Shown: positions 44,939 to 53,282 of the stretch, piece after piece | Layout of the letters: each line of letters begins with the position of its first letter | Numbering within the stretch: the first letter of the stretch is position 1 | Source: Bacillota bacterium | Lineage (GTDB): Bacteria; Bacillota; Clostridia; DSM-8532 | DNA length: 64,000 nt | Assembly (NCBI GenBank): GCA_023415825.1 | Contig: JAEZJF010000026.1 | Span: 1 to 64,000 of the forward strand | Direction: 5' to 3' | The notes under the pieces: generated by a model | What the model was told of the DNA's origin: nothing | Database searches by the model: none | What the model saw: the letters and a program-made list of their open reading frames with translations, nothing else | Position numbers and translations under genes: made by a program

Positions 44939-45235
44939 ATGTCGTATAATATTTTTGCCGAGACAAACAATAAGATTAATTGGGAAGAATTGAATCGAAA
45001 GGTGTCACCTCAGATATCAATAGAATATGTTCCTATGCCTGGCATGGGTATAAGTGGCGGTGATGCGGTGGGTATTTCTATTCCTTCAAAAAATATTAGG
45101 AATGGTCTTTGGGAAGAACTTAAGAGAGTAATTACAATACTTAACGATGAATTTCATCTGGATTTGTATGATATGTATTATGGTACTAAGATTGATACAA
45201 AAAATATGGATAAAATAAAAGAGAATTTGGCTTGA
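44939..45235 (+). CDS. small protein next to the immunity gene, unrecognised
   Basis: The 98-residue product starts six bases after the Imm70-like stop, with GGGGTGA as ribosome binding site. It is soluble and has a Gly/Met-rich central segment ('PMPGMGISGGDAVGIS'). I do not recognise it. Its position makes a second immunity protein or an accessory of the toxin pair possible. Confidence 0.7.
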   Translation: MSYNIFAETNNKINWEELNRKVSPQISIEYVPMPGMGISGGDAVGISIPSKNIRNGLWEELKRVITILNDEFHLDLYDMYYGTKIDTKNMDKIKENLA

Positions 45236-45242
45236 ATTTTTC

Positions 45243-45271
45243 TTGACAACTGTAAATATGATCTTTATAAT
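45243..45271 (+). promoter_or_regulatory. sigma-A promoter of the T-box leader
   Basis: TTGACA (45243-45248) and TATAAT (45266-45271) are perfect and separated by exactly 17 bases. Transcription starts near 45278. Confidence 0.9.
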
Positions 45272-45277
45272 ATTTAT

Positions 45278-45566
45278 AAATATTGTTTAAACGCATTGAT
45301 GGAGAATAGTAACGATTCTTTAAACGACACAGAGAGCTGCCGACAGGTGCAAGTGCAGACGTTAAAGAGTGTGAATCTCGCTCCGGAGCGGATCACTGAA
45401 GTAAGCTTAATCTTATTGTAGGTTGATACGGATACAGCCGTTACACTGTTAGGTATTACATTTTTGAGATGTGGATACTGAAAAAAGCGGACACAATTTG
45501 TGTCAATTAGAGTGGTACCACGGAGTTAAGCCTTCGTCTCTTTCATAGGAGACGAGGGCTTTTTTG
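45278..45566 (+). promoter_or_regulatory. T-box riboswitch leader, probable leucine specificity
   Basis: The leader has the T-box AGAGTGGTACCACGG (45509-45523), the AGTA motif (45307-45310), the 'AGAGAGCTGCC' distal-loop region (about 45341-45351), and a 3' stem I strand GAA-T-CTC-G (45373-45380). The specifier is read as CTC (45377-45379), a leucine codon followed by the usual purine. The variable T-box base is T (TGGT), which pairs with a discriminator A as in tRNA-Leu; a serine reading (TCT) would need discriminator G. Charged tRNA would give termination, uncharged tRNA read-through. The terminator is annotated separately. Confidence 0.88.
45529..45566 (+). terminator. T-box regulated terminator
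   Basis: AAGCCTTCGTCTC (45529-45540 and adjoining base) pairs with GAGACGAGGGCTT (45549-45561), one wobble, followed by TTTTT. It begins just after the T-box motif, so the antiterminator formed with tRNA would disrupt it. Confidence 0.88.
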
Positions 45567-45701
45567 CTATTCAGAATCAGTTTTTATAGATTACAATGAG
45601 GTACTCGAGGCTTCATTTTCTATAAGACGTTGATTCTGCGAACTCCATGGCAGCAATACTTTAAAAGATCTTAATGATGAAATTAACGAGGAGGAATGGG
45701 C

Positions 45702-47363
45702 ATGAGCGACCTCATGAATATTACCGTAGGCGGATTACTTGAAGCTGTTGCAAAAAAATATCCTGACAGATTAGCCTTTAAATTTCCCGGTACCGGTTAT
45801 GAAAGAACCTGGAAGGAGTTCAATGAGGAAACCACAAGGATTGCTAAAGGCTTTTTGAAAATGGGCATAAAAAAAGGCGATCATGTGGCCATATGGGCCA
45901 ATAACTGTCCAGAATGGGTCATGACGCTTTTCGCAACGGCGAAGATAGGAGCGGTGCTTGTCACCGTCAATACCAGCTATAAGGTGTTTGAGCTGGAGTA
46001 TCTCCTGCGTCAGTCTGACTCAAAGTGTCTGGTTATGATTGAAAGCTTTAAGGATTCCAATTACTTGAATACTATCAACGAGCTTTGTCCTACTATAAAG
46101 GACTGCAGGCCCGGTGAGCTTGATAATCCTATGCTGCCGTTTCTGAAGAATATCGTTTTTGTCGGTCAACAAAACCATGAGGGAATGTACAATTTTAATG
46201 AGCTCTATACCATGGGCGATAAAATTTCAGATGAAGAATTTATCAAGGTGAATAGTACCCTTGACCCTCATGAAATCATTAACATGCAATACACCTCCGG
46301 GACGACGGGTTTTCCAAAGGGTGTTATGCTGACCCATTACAATATTGTCAATAACGGAAAAAGCATTGGCGACGGCATGAACTTTACCGAGCAGGATAAG
46401 CTTTGCATCGCCGTACCCCTGTTCCACTGCTTCGGACTCGTTCTGGGTGTAATGGCAAGTCTGACCCATGCCACATCCATGGTATCGTTGGATTATAATC
46501 CGGTCAGAGTGATGGAAGCTGTCCAGAATGAGGAGTGCACGGCTGTCCATGGCGTTCCCACCATGTTTATTGCCATGATGGAGCATGCTGATTTTAAAAA
46601 GTACACTTTTCCAAGGTTGCGGACGGGTATTATGGCCGGCTCCCCGTGTCCTGTTAAGGTTATGCAGGATGTTGTCAATGTCATGGGTGCCAACGAAATT
46701 ACTATTGTCTTCGGACAGACCGAGTCCTCTCCCGGGTGCACACAGACCACCACCGATGACAGTATTGAGCGGCGTGTGTCTACCGTAGGCCGTGTTTTCC
46801 CCCATGTGGAGGCCCGAATTGTTGATCCTGAAACCGGAAAAGAATGTCCGCCCAATGTGCCCGGTGAGTTCTGCACAAGGGGTTATCATGTCATGAGAGG
46901 TTATTACAAGATGCCGGAAGCAACCGCCCAGGCCATTGACAGTGAAGGCTGGCTTCATACCGGGGATTTGGCAACTGTGGATGAAGCAGGCTATTATAAA
47001 ATCACAGGCCGCATCAAGGATATGATTATACGAGGCGGTGAGAATATCTATCCTAAAGAGATTGAGGAATTTCTCTATACTTGCCCCAAGGTCAAGGATG
47101 TTCAGGTTATTGGTGTACCCAGCAAGCAATACGGGGAAGAGATTATGGCTTGGGTCATATTGAAAGAAGGGGAGACTTCTTCGGTCGAGGAGATCAAGGA
47201 GTTGGTCAAAGCGCATATGGCCAGGCATAAGACGCCTAAATATATCAAGTTTACCGACAGCTTCCCCATGACGGCCAGCGGCAAAATTCAGAAATATAAA
47301 ATGCGTGAGACCGCTATAGAAGAACTTAACCTGAGGGATGATGCGGCAATTGAAACAGCCTAG
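45702..47363 (+). CDS. AMP-binding acyl-CoA ligase
   Basis: The 553-residue enzyme has the ANL motifs: the P-loop 'YTSGTTGFPKGVM' (about residue 190), 'FGQTESSPG', 'GWLHTGDLA', the hinge 'KDMIIRGGENIYPKE' and the catalytic lysine near the end in 'TASGKIQKYK'. It activates a carboxylic acid with ATP and joins it to CoA. ATG 45702 is placed correctly after GAGGAGG; ATG 45696 is too close. A T-box with leucine features controls it, so the substrate may be a branched short-chain acid (isovalerate-type) used to make leucine; this is inference from regulation. Confidence 0.9.
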   Translation: MSDLMNITVGGLLEAVAKKYPDRLAFKFPGTGYERTWKEFNEETTRIAKGFLKMGIKKGDHVAIWANNCPEWVMTLFATAKIGAVLVTVNTSYKVFELEYLLRQSDSKCLVMIESFKDSNYLNTINELCPTIKDCRPGELDNPMLPFLKNIVFVGQQNHEGMYNFNELYTMGDKISDEEFIKVNSTLDPHEIINMQYTSGTTGFPKGVMLTHYNIVNNGKSIGDGMNFTEQDKLCIAVPLFHCFGLVLGVMASLTHATSMVSLDYNPVRVMEAVQNEECTAVHGVPTMFIAMMEHADFKKYTFPRLRTGIMAGSPCPVKVMQDVVNVMGANEITIVFGQTESSPGCTQTTTDDSIERRVSTVGRVFPHVEARIVDPETGKECPPNVPGEFCTRGYHVMRGYYKMPEATAQAIDSEGWLHTGDLATVDEAGYYKITGRIKDMIIRGGENIYPKEIEEFLYTCPKVKDVQVIGVPSKQYGEEIMAWVILKEGETSSVEEIKELVKAHMARHKTPKYIKFTDSFPMTASGKIQKYKMRETAIEELNLRDDAAIETA

Positions 47364-47421
47364 GATTTTAGGGTATGATTAATAGAGTCGTATCCACTTT
47401 TAAGAAGAAAGGACGATTGCG

Positions 47422-48234
47422 ATGAAACTGGCATTTTCTACACTGGGCTGCCCGGGATGGTCATGGGAAGAAATCTATGCAACCGCCAAGGATTTGGGCC
47501 TTGACGGCATTGAAATCAGAGGAATCGAATCTGAAATATTTGCTCCTCAAACCAAGCCCTTTAAGCCTGAAAATATAGAAAAGACCGTCGGTCATTTAAA
47601 GAAGCTTAAGCTTGAAATCCCCATGCTGACTTCCGGAGCCTATCTCTTTGACGAAGAAGGGCAGGAGGAAGCTATTCATGAGGCCATGGCCTATGTTGAT
47701 CTGGCACAGAAAATTGGAACTCCCTTTATTCGCGTTCTGGGAGATAAGGACGGTGCACCTGGTCCCAAGCGAAATCTAGACTTTATTAAAGTTCAATATC
47801 AAAAGGTCTGCGATTATGCATCGGACAAAAATGTAACCCCCCTGATAGAGACCAATGGCGTCTTGGCTAACACCAGTATCATGGCTCGGTTTATGAAAGA
47901 GGTCAACCGTCCCAATTCCGGTGTTCTATGGGATATTCACCATCCTTACCGCTATTTTGGCGAATCTCCTGCCACCACTCTGAATAATTTAGATGGCTAT
48001 ATTAAGTATCTTCATATTAAAGATTCAGCCATGAAGGATGGCCAGGTAACCTATAGGATGCTTGGCTACGGGGATGTACCTGTATTGGACTGCTTGAGGC
48101 AGCTTAACCAAAATGGTTTTAACGGCTATGTTTCCCTGGAATGGGTTAAGCGCTGGTGCCCTGATCTTCAGGAGCCGGGCGTGGTTTTCTCCCATTACAT
48201 CAGTTATATGAGCTATTTGATAAGACAGATTTAA
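47422..48234 (+). CDS. sugar phosphate isomerase/epimerase family protein
   Basis: The 270-residue product has the AP-endonuclease-2-like TIM barrel: 'FSTLGCPGWSWEEI' at the start, 'LGLDGIEIRGI', 'LIETNGVLAN', 'VLWDIHHPYR' and 'YLHIKDSAMKDG', with metal-binding His/Asp/Glu at the strand ends. The substrate is unknown. GAAAGGACG precedes the ATG, and the amidohydrolase gene follows after 14 bases, so both act in one pathway, possibly sugar or inositol metabolism. Confidence 0.88.
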   Translation: MKLAFSTLGCPGWSWEEIYATAKDLGLDGIEIRGIESEIFAPQTKPFKPENIEKTVGHLKKLKLEIPMLTSGAYLFDEEGQEEAIHEAMAYVDLAQKIGTPFIRVLGDKDGAPGPKRNLDFIKVQYQKVCDYASDKNVTPLIETNGVLANTSIMARFMKEVNRPNSGVLWDIHHPYRYFGESPATTLNNLDGYIKYLHIKDSAMKDGQVTYRMLGYGDVPVLDCLRQLNQNGFNGYVSLEWVKRWCPDLQEPGVVFSHYISYMSYLIRQI

Positions 48235-48248
48235 GGAAGAGATAATCA

Positions 48249-49037
48249 ATGCAAAAAATAATAGACTTTCATGCCCATGCTTTCCCGGAGGCCGTTGCCG
48301 AAAAAGCAGTGGCCAATGTGGGAACCCATTACACCATTACAATGTCGGGTACAGGCAGGGTGGAGGATCTGGTAAAAAGCGCAGAAAAAGCCCACATGGA
48401 TTATGTGGTGTTCCATTCCACCGCTACCCGAGCCACACAGGTTAAAAATATCAATGATTGGGTTGCTCATCATGCAGGTGAAAAGCTCATCGGCTTCGGT
48501 ACGCTTCACCCGGATATGGAAGATGTGGAAGACGAATTGGAGCGCATCATATCATTAGGTCTTAAAGGAATAAAGCTCCATCCGGATTTTCAGCACTTTA
48601 ATGCCGATGATCCCAGAATGGACAGGATCTATGGTGTTATTGGTGACAGGCTTCCCCTTCTTATACACGCGGGTGACGAGAACCTTGACAGCTCCTCACC
48701 CCAAAGGCTGGCGCATGTTTTGGAGAGGTTTCCGAAATTGACCATGATTGCCGCCCATTTAGGCGGCTACAAGAAATGGAAAGAGGCAATGGACTGCCTT
48801 ATAGGAAAAAACCTTTACCTTGATACCTCCAGTGCTATTGAGTATATGGATAGTGCCTTTGCTACCAAGCTCATCAGGAAGCATGGGACTAAAAAGGTTG
48901 TCTTTGGCACCGATTATCCCGCCGCATACCATGATGAGGCCTTTGATGTTTTTAACCAATTAGATCTTAACGAGCAGGAGAGAGCGGATATTCTCTATCA
49001 TAATGCAGCCAAGCTATTGGGAATAGGTGAAAAATAG
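48249..49037 (+). CDS. amidohydrolase family protein (TIM-barrel metallohydrolase)
   Basis: The 262-residue protein belongs to the amidohydrolase_2 superfamily: the H-x-H motif 'DFHAHAFPEAVAEKA', 'GIKLHPDFQHF', 'IAAHLGGYKKW' and 'FGTDYPAAYHDEA' with the final catalytic Asp. Such enzymes often catalyse decarboxylation or hydrolysis of small rings. It is co-transcribed with the isomerase upstream; a terminator follows 40 bases after its stop. Confidence 0.88.
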   Translation: MQKIIDFHAHAFPEAVAEKAVANVGTHYTITMSGTGRVEDLVKSAEKAHMDYVVFHSTATRATQVKNINDWVAHHAGEKLIGFGTLHPDMEDVEDELERIISLGLKGIKLHPDFQHFNADDPRMDRIYGVIGDRLPLLIHAGDENLDSSSPQRLAHVLERFPKLTMIAAHLGGYKKWKEAMDCLIGKNLYLDTSSAIEYMDSAFATKLIRKHGTKKVVFGTDYPAAYHDEAFDVFNQLDLNEQERADILYHNAAKLLGIGEK

Positions 49038-49076
49038 GTTGAAGGCTAAATATCCGATTAAAGGTAGGCTAACAGG

Positions 49077-49110
49077 AGCACACTCATAAAGAATGGGTGT
49101 GCTTTAAATT
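49077..49110 (+). terminator. candidate terminator
   Basis: AGCACACTCAT pairs with ATGGGTGTGCT (one wobble) over the loop AAAGA. The following T tract (TTTAAATTTT) is interrupted, so strength is moderate. Confidence 0.7.
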
Positions 49111-49113
49111 TTG

Positions 49114-49142
49114 TGGTCAACTCTCTGGAATTTTGGTATGAT
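49114..49142 (+). promoter_or_regulatory. promoter of the uppS-ispG operon
   Basis: TGGTCA (49114-49119) and TATGAT (49137-49142) are separated by 17 bases, and TGG directly before the -10 makes it an extended -10 promoter. It lies about 45 bases before the uppS start. Confidence 0.65.
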
Positions 49143-49184
49143 AGTGTAATAAATCCTACTCTTAATAAGGGCATGGGAGAGAAG

Positions 49185-49916
49185 ATGATTTTTAAGAAAG
49201 AAATAGATATAGATCTGAAAAATATACCTCAACACATTGCAATCATTATGGATGGGAATGGCCGGTGGGCAAAAAAGAGAGGCCTTTCCCGCAGTATGGG
49301 ACATAGGGAGGGCTCGCGTACACTCAAAAAAATAGTTGAGGCCTGCTATGAACTGGGTGTTAAGTATTTAACGGTATTTGCCTTTTCAACAGAAAATTGG
49401 TCGAGACCAAAGGAAGAAGTCAATCAGCTTTTGGATCTCCTTTTAGAATATCTCCGTAATGCAGAAAAGGAGCTAAAGGGGAAGAATGTTCGCATTAAGG
49501 TTATTGGTGATAGAAAAAGACTTCCTGATGAGATTCGCACCGAGATAGATCGCGTTGAAAAAAATACAAGCCATATTTCCGGCTTGGATTTTATTATTGC
49601 CCTGAATTACGGGGGACGCCAGGAGATTGTGGATGCTGTATCAAGTCTTGCAGATGATATTAAAGAGGGAAGAATAGAAGAGGTAAACGAAGAAGCCATC
49701 GTGAGGAGGCTTTATACTAATGGTATACCTGATCCGGATTTGCTTATTCGTACCAGCGGCGAAATGCGCATCAGTAATTTTCTGATCTGGCAGTGCAGCT
49801 ATTCGGAGTTCTTTTTTTGTGATGTTCTTTGGCCTGATTTTAAGGAAAGCCATCTTAGAGAAGCGATTCTTTCCTATCAAGGAAGGCAGAGACGATTTGG
49901 AGGTGTAAAATGCTAA
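49185..49916 (+). CDS. uppS: undecaprenyl diphosphate synthase
   Basis: UppS elongates farnesyl diphosphate to the C55 lipid carrier for cell wall synthesis. The 243-residue protein has 'IAIIMDGNGRWAKKRG' (catalytic Asp), 'GHREGSRTLKKI', 'YLTVFAFSTENWSRP' and the C-terminal 'DLLIRTSGEMRISNFLIWQ'. ATG 49185 follows GGGAGAG and gives the family N-terminus; the earlier frame from 49113 is not leader-like. It overlaps cdsA by seven bases. Confidence 0.95.
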   Translation: MIFKKEIDIDLKNIPQHIAIIMDGNGRWAKKRGLSRSMGHREGSRTLKKIVEACYELGVKYLTVFAFSTENWSRPKEEVNQLLDLLLEYLRNAEKELKGKNVRIKVIGDRKRLPDEIRTEIDRVEKNTSHISGLDFIIALNYGGRQEIVDAVSSLADDIKEGRIEEVNEEAIVRRLYTNGIPDPDLLIRTSGEMRISNFLIWQCSYSEFFFCDVLWPDFKESHLREAILSYQGRQRRFGGVKC

Positions 49917-50764
49917 TCAGAACTATCAGCGGTGTTATTGCTGCGACAGTCTTGATAGGCCTGATACTCCTCCCGCCTTACGTCCTGGCGGTCACAGTCA
50001 TGGCGGCAAGTATTATAGGCTTATATGAATTCTCAAAGGCCATGAAGCAGAAAAACATTCATGTGGATTTACCGGTCAGCATTATTGCGGCTGTGGCCAT
50101 AATGGGCAAAGCTTATGGCTCGACCCTTCCTGTACAGGTGTCTCCGGTTCTCTCCCAGGTACTTGCCAAGGTTTTTGCCATGGAATACCTGAATGCTTTA
50201 CTGTTTCTTCTTATTGTTTACTTTTTTTGCAGGATTATCTTTGAAAATGGTCGTTGCCGAATGGAGGACATGGCATATACCTTATTTGGTATTATGTACA
50301 TTCCGTTTCTTCTTTCCTTTGCTGTTATGACCAGGAATCTGAATCGAGGGTTTGAGTATATCTGGCTTGTGCTGATAGGCTCAATGGTCACCGACATTTT
50401 TGCTTATTTTGCAGGTGTCACTCTGGGCAAAATTAAGATTATTCCACATATCAGTCCCAAGAAAACTGTGGAGGGCTCAATTGGCGGTGCTGTTGGATGC
50501 ATGCTCACCATGATTGCTTATGGTGCCGTTATTATGAATCGGGCAGGAGCAGAGGCTATTCCCCTTTATCATTTTGCCATAATGGGAATTCTTTGCGGTG
50601 TGGTTTCTCAGCTCGGGGATTGGGCCGCCTCCGCCATAAAGCGCAGCACGGGTATAAAGGATTTTGGCAAGATTATTCCCGGTCATGGTGGAATTATGGA
50701 CAGGGTCGACAGCATTTTATTTGTCGCACCGCTGATCTACATTTACGTAAGTCTATTCTTATGA
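49910..50764 (+). CDS. cdsA: phosphatidate cytidylyltransferase
   Basis: CdsA makes CDP-diacylglycerol, the precursor of membrane phospholipids. The 284-residue multi-spanning protein ends with the family signature 'GDWAASAIKRSTGIKDFGKIIPGHGG..DRVDS', with 'SPKKTVEGSIGG' before it. The start overlaps uppS, so translation is coupled. Confidence 0.95.
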   Translation: MLIRTISGVIAATVLIGLILLPPYVLAVTVMAASIIGLYEFSKAMKQKNIHVDLPVSIIAAVAIMGKAYGSTLPVQVSPVLSQVLAKVFAMEYLNALLFLLIVYFFCRIIFENGRCRMEDMAYTLFGIMYIPFLLSFAVMTRNLNRGFEYIWLVLIGSMVTDIFAYFAGVTLGKIKIIPHISPKKTVEGSIGGAVGCMLTMIAYGAVIMNRAGAEAIPLYHFAIMGILCGVVSQLGDWAASAIKRSTGIKDFGKIIPGHGGIMDRVDSILFVAPLIYIYVSLFL

Positions 50765-50789
50765 GAAATAAGGGAAAGGTTGTTTTAGC

Positions 50790-51944
50790 ATGGTAAAAGG
50801 GCTTACCATCCTGGGTTCAACAGGCTCCATAGGCGTCCAGGCCCTTGATGTATGTGAAAATCTTCAAATAGAAGTTGCTTCATTAATTTCAAACTCCAAT
50901 GTTAAGCTCATGGAAGAGCAAATCAGAAAGTATCGGCCCAAGGTTGCCGCACTTTTTAATGAACAGGCTGCAGAGCTTTTAAGCATAGCTGTAAGAGATA
51001 CCGGAACAAAGGTGCTAAAGGGCCTGCAAGGGGTTTTAGAAGCGGTTGTGCACCCTGATGCCGATACCGTGCTGACCTCTGTAGTAGGTATTGCCGGTCT
51101 TTTACCTACCATGACTGCTATTGAGGCCGGAAAGAATATTGCCCTTTCCAATAAAGAAACCCTGGTTACAGCAGGAGCCCTTGTCATGGAAGCCATTAAG
51201 AAAAAGGGTGTCTCACTTCTTCCTGTTGACAGCGAGCATTCTGCCATTTTCCAATGCCTTGCGGGCAATAGAGCAGAGGATGTATCAAGCCTCATTCTCA
51301 CCGCATCGGGAGGGCCTTTCCGGGGCTATACGCCAGAGCGCCTTAAGAATGTAACCTTGGAGCAGGCGCTGAAGCATCCAAACTGGTCCATGGGAAGCAA
51401 AATCACCATTGATTCTGCAACTCTGATGAATAAAGGCCTTGAAGTGATAGAAGCCATGTGGCTTTTCAATTTGCCGGTAGAAAAAATTGAAGTGGTGGTG
51501 CATCCACAAAGTATCATTCATTCCATGGTCAATTATTGTGACGGATCTGTCATGGCTCAGCTTGGGCCTTCGGACATGCGTATTCCCATCCAGCTTGCCC
51601 TGACCTGGCCCCAAAGGTATGACAATCAGTATAAGAGGGTTGACTTTACCCAATTGAAACAGCTCACATTTGAAAAGCCTGATTTTAGCACCTTTAAAGC
51701 TTTGAGGCTGGCTTATGACGCCGCTAAAATCGGAGGTACAATGCCCTGTGCCATGAATGCGGCCAATGAGGTTGCTGTCGAACTCTTCTTAAAAGGTAAA
51801 ATAACCTTCCCTGAAATCGCCGACCTAGTTGAGCATGTCATGGATGCGCATTTGGTGAATAGCAAGCCTGTACTTAACGATATAATAGATACTGACCGGG
51901 CTTCACGAGAGATGGCCTGGAACATTGTTAACGGGGGTATTTAA
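50790..51944 (+). CDS. dxr: 1-deoxy-D-xylulose 5-phosphate reductoisomerase
   Basis: Dxr is the second enzyme of the MEP isoprenoid pathway, making 2-C-methyl-D-erythritol 4-phosphate with NADPH. The 384-residue protein shows the nucleotide motif 'GSTGSIGVQALD', 'ALSNKETLVTAG', 'PVDSEHSAIFQCL' (metal and substrate site) and 'HPNWSMGSKITIDSATLMNKG'. It lies in the uppS operon and is directly followed by rseP. Confidence 0.97.
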   Translation: MVKGLTILGSTGSIGVQALDVCENLQIEVASLISNSNVKLMEEQIRKYRPKVAALFNEQAAELLSIAVRDTGTKVLKGLQGVLEAVVHPDADTVLTSVVGIAGLLPTMTAIEAGKNIALSNKETLVTAGALVMEAIKKKGVSLLPVDSEHSAIFQCLAGNRAEDVSSLILTASGGPFRGYTPERLKNVTLEQALKHPNWSMGSKITIDSATLMNKGLEVIEAMWLFNLPVEKIEVVVHPQSIIHSMVNYCDGSVMAQLGPSDMRIPIQLALTWPQRYDNQYKRVDFTQLKQLTFEKPDFSTFKALRLAYDAAKIGGTMPCAMNAANEVAVELFLKGKITFPEIADLVEHVMDAHLVNSKPVLNDIIDTDRASREMAWNIVNGGI

Positions 51945-53240
51945 ATGAGTATATTGGTAGCGCTCGTTGCGTTGAGTCTTCTTATTCTTATCCACGAGCT
52001 GGGACATTTTATAGCAGCAAAAGCTGTGGGAATAAAGGTTTTGGAATTTTCTATGTTCATGGGGCCCAAGCTTTTCTCTTTTACAAAAGGAGAAACAACC
52101 TACTCTTTAAGGCTCATTCCTATGGGTGGTTATGTTAAAATGGAGGGGGAGGAGGAATCCTCCGACGATGCCCGGGCTTTTTCAAAGCAGTCCGTTGGAA
52201 AGCGTGCCTTGGTTATAGGGGCAGGCCCGTTCATGAATATTCTGTCTGCCTTTATTTTTGCCATTATCTTTATTACACCTACGGGCTTCTATACCAACAA
52301 GGTGACAGAGCTGACGGATAATTCCCCGCTTAAACAGGCAGGGGTGGAGATAGGAGACCATTTTCTGTCCTATGGCGGAAAGAAAATATACGATCCTGCT
52401 GCGGATTTGAACGTTTTCATGTATGGTGAGGACGGCCGTGATAAAGAGCTCATCTATTTTGATACCAGCAACAACCAGAAAGTAACTAAAATCATTACTC
52501 CGGGCAGAACCGAGACCCGTTTTAGACTGGGCTTTACCGCAAAGGTGGCTGGAGACGAGGGTACAAACATCATAGAAATGATTGAAACCGATTCGCCCCT
52601 GCAGAAAGCCGGTATCAAGCGCGGAGATAAGATTATCAAGCTGGATGACACAGAGGTTAAAAATACGCAGGAAATTATTACTTACCTTAATGTTACACGG
52701 GCCAACAAGTCCGAGCCCATAAAAATTACGGTTGATAGGGACGGGAAAATCACGACCTTTGATAATATCCAGCCCTTTTCCGATTTCCAATATACATTGG
52801 GTGTAAATTTGGAACATAAGAAGGGTACCTTTGGTGAGGTGCTAAAGGCCTCATACCGTTATTCGGTATCCACAATCAGAAACGTGCTCATTTCATTGAA
52901 GTGGCTGTTTAACGGAACTGTGTCCTTTAAAGAGTTATCAGGTCCAGTGGGGATTATAGGCACAGTGGGAAGTGTTGTGGAGACTAAGCAGCCTGCTAGC
53001 GATATTATCCTCAATCTCATTTATCTTTGCTCTTTTATCAGCATCAATCTAGGTATTATGAATTTGATTCCTTTCCCTGCGCTGGATGGCAGCATGCTGC
53101 TCATTCTTCTCATCGAAAAAATCAGGGGTAAGCCCCTGCCCCAAGAAAAAGTCGGTATGATATCCATGGTGGGGTTTGTTCTCCTCATTTTTGTCCTCAT
53201 CGCCACATTGTTCAATGATATTCCAAGATGGTTGTTATAG
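51945..53240 (+). CDS. rseP: RseP/RasP site-2 metalloprotease
   Basis: This 431-residue membrane protease cleaves transmembrane segments of anti-sigma factors and signal peptides. It has the zinc motif 'LIHELGHFIAAKA', a PDZ domain (about 180-270) with 'GIKRGDKIIKLDD', and the second active-site motif 'NLIPFPALDGSMLL' with its Asp. It begins directly after dxr with ACGGGGGT as ribosome binding site. The dispersed 24-bp repeat lies after its stop. Confidence 0.95.
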   Translation: MSILVALVALSLLILIHELGHFIAAKAVGIKVLEFSMFMGPKLFSFTKGETTYSLRLIPMGGYVKMEGEEESSDDARAFSKQSVGKRALVIGAGPFMNILSAFIFAIIFITPTGFYTNKVTELTDNSPLKQAGVEIGDHFLSYGGKKIYDPAADLNVFMYGEDGRDKELIYFDTSNNQKVTKIITPGRTETRFRLGFTAKVAGDEGTNIIEMIETDSPLQKAGIKRGDKIIKLDDTEVKNTQEIITYLNVTRANKSEPIKITVDRDGKITTFDNIQPFSDFQYTLGVNLEHKKGTFGEVLKASYRYSVSTIRNVLISLKWLFNGTVSFKELSGPVGIIGTVGSVVETKQPASDIILNLIYLCSFISINLGIMNLIPFPALDGSMLLILLIEKIRGKPLPQEKVGMISMVGFVLLIFVLIATLFNDIPRWLL

Positions 53241-53243
53241 GTA

Positions 53244-53267
53244 CCAAGTTATTGATACTTCGTATTA
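53244..53267 (+). repeat. dispersed 24-bp repeat, copy 2
   Basis: CCAAGTTATTGATACTTCGT (53244-53263) and the next four bases match positions 222-245 at 23 of 24 sites. Here the repeat lies between rseP and ispG and ends at the G-rich ribosome binding site of ispG. Confidence 0.7.
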
Positions 53268-53282
53268 GGGGGGCAGTGAAAA

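Noticed and set aside
45370..45380. Reading the T-box specifier as TCT (serine)
   Set aside because: A serine T-box should carry TGGC to pair with discriminator G of tRNA-Ser; here it is TGGT. The base after TCT is C rather than the usual purine.
46227..47228. 333-codon open frame on the - strand inside the acyl-CoA ligase gene
   Set aside because: It is an antisense shadow of a well-conserved coding gene, with Cys/His-rich composition and no ribosome binding site.
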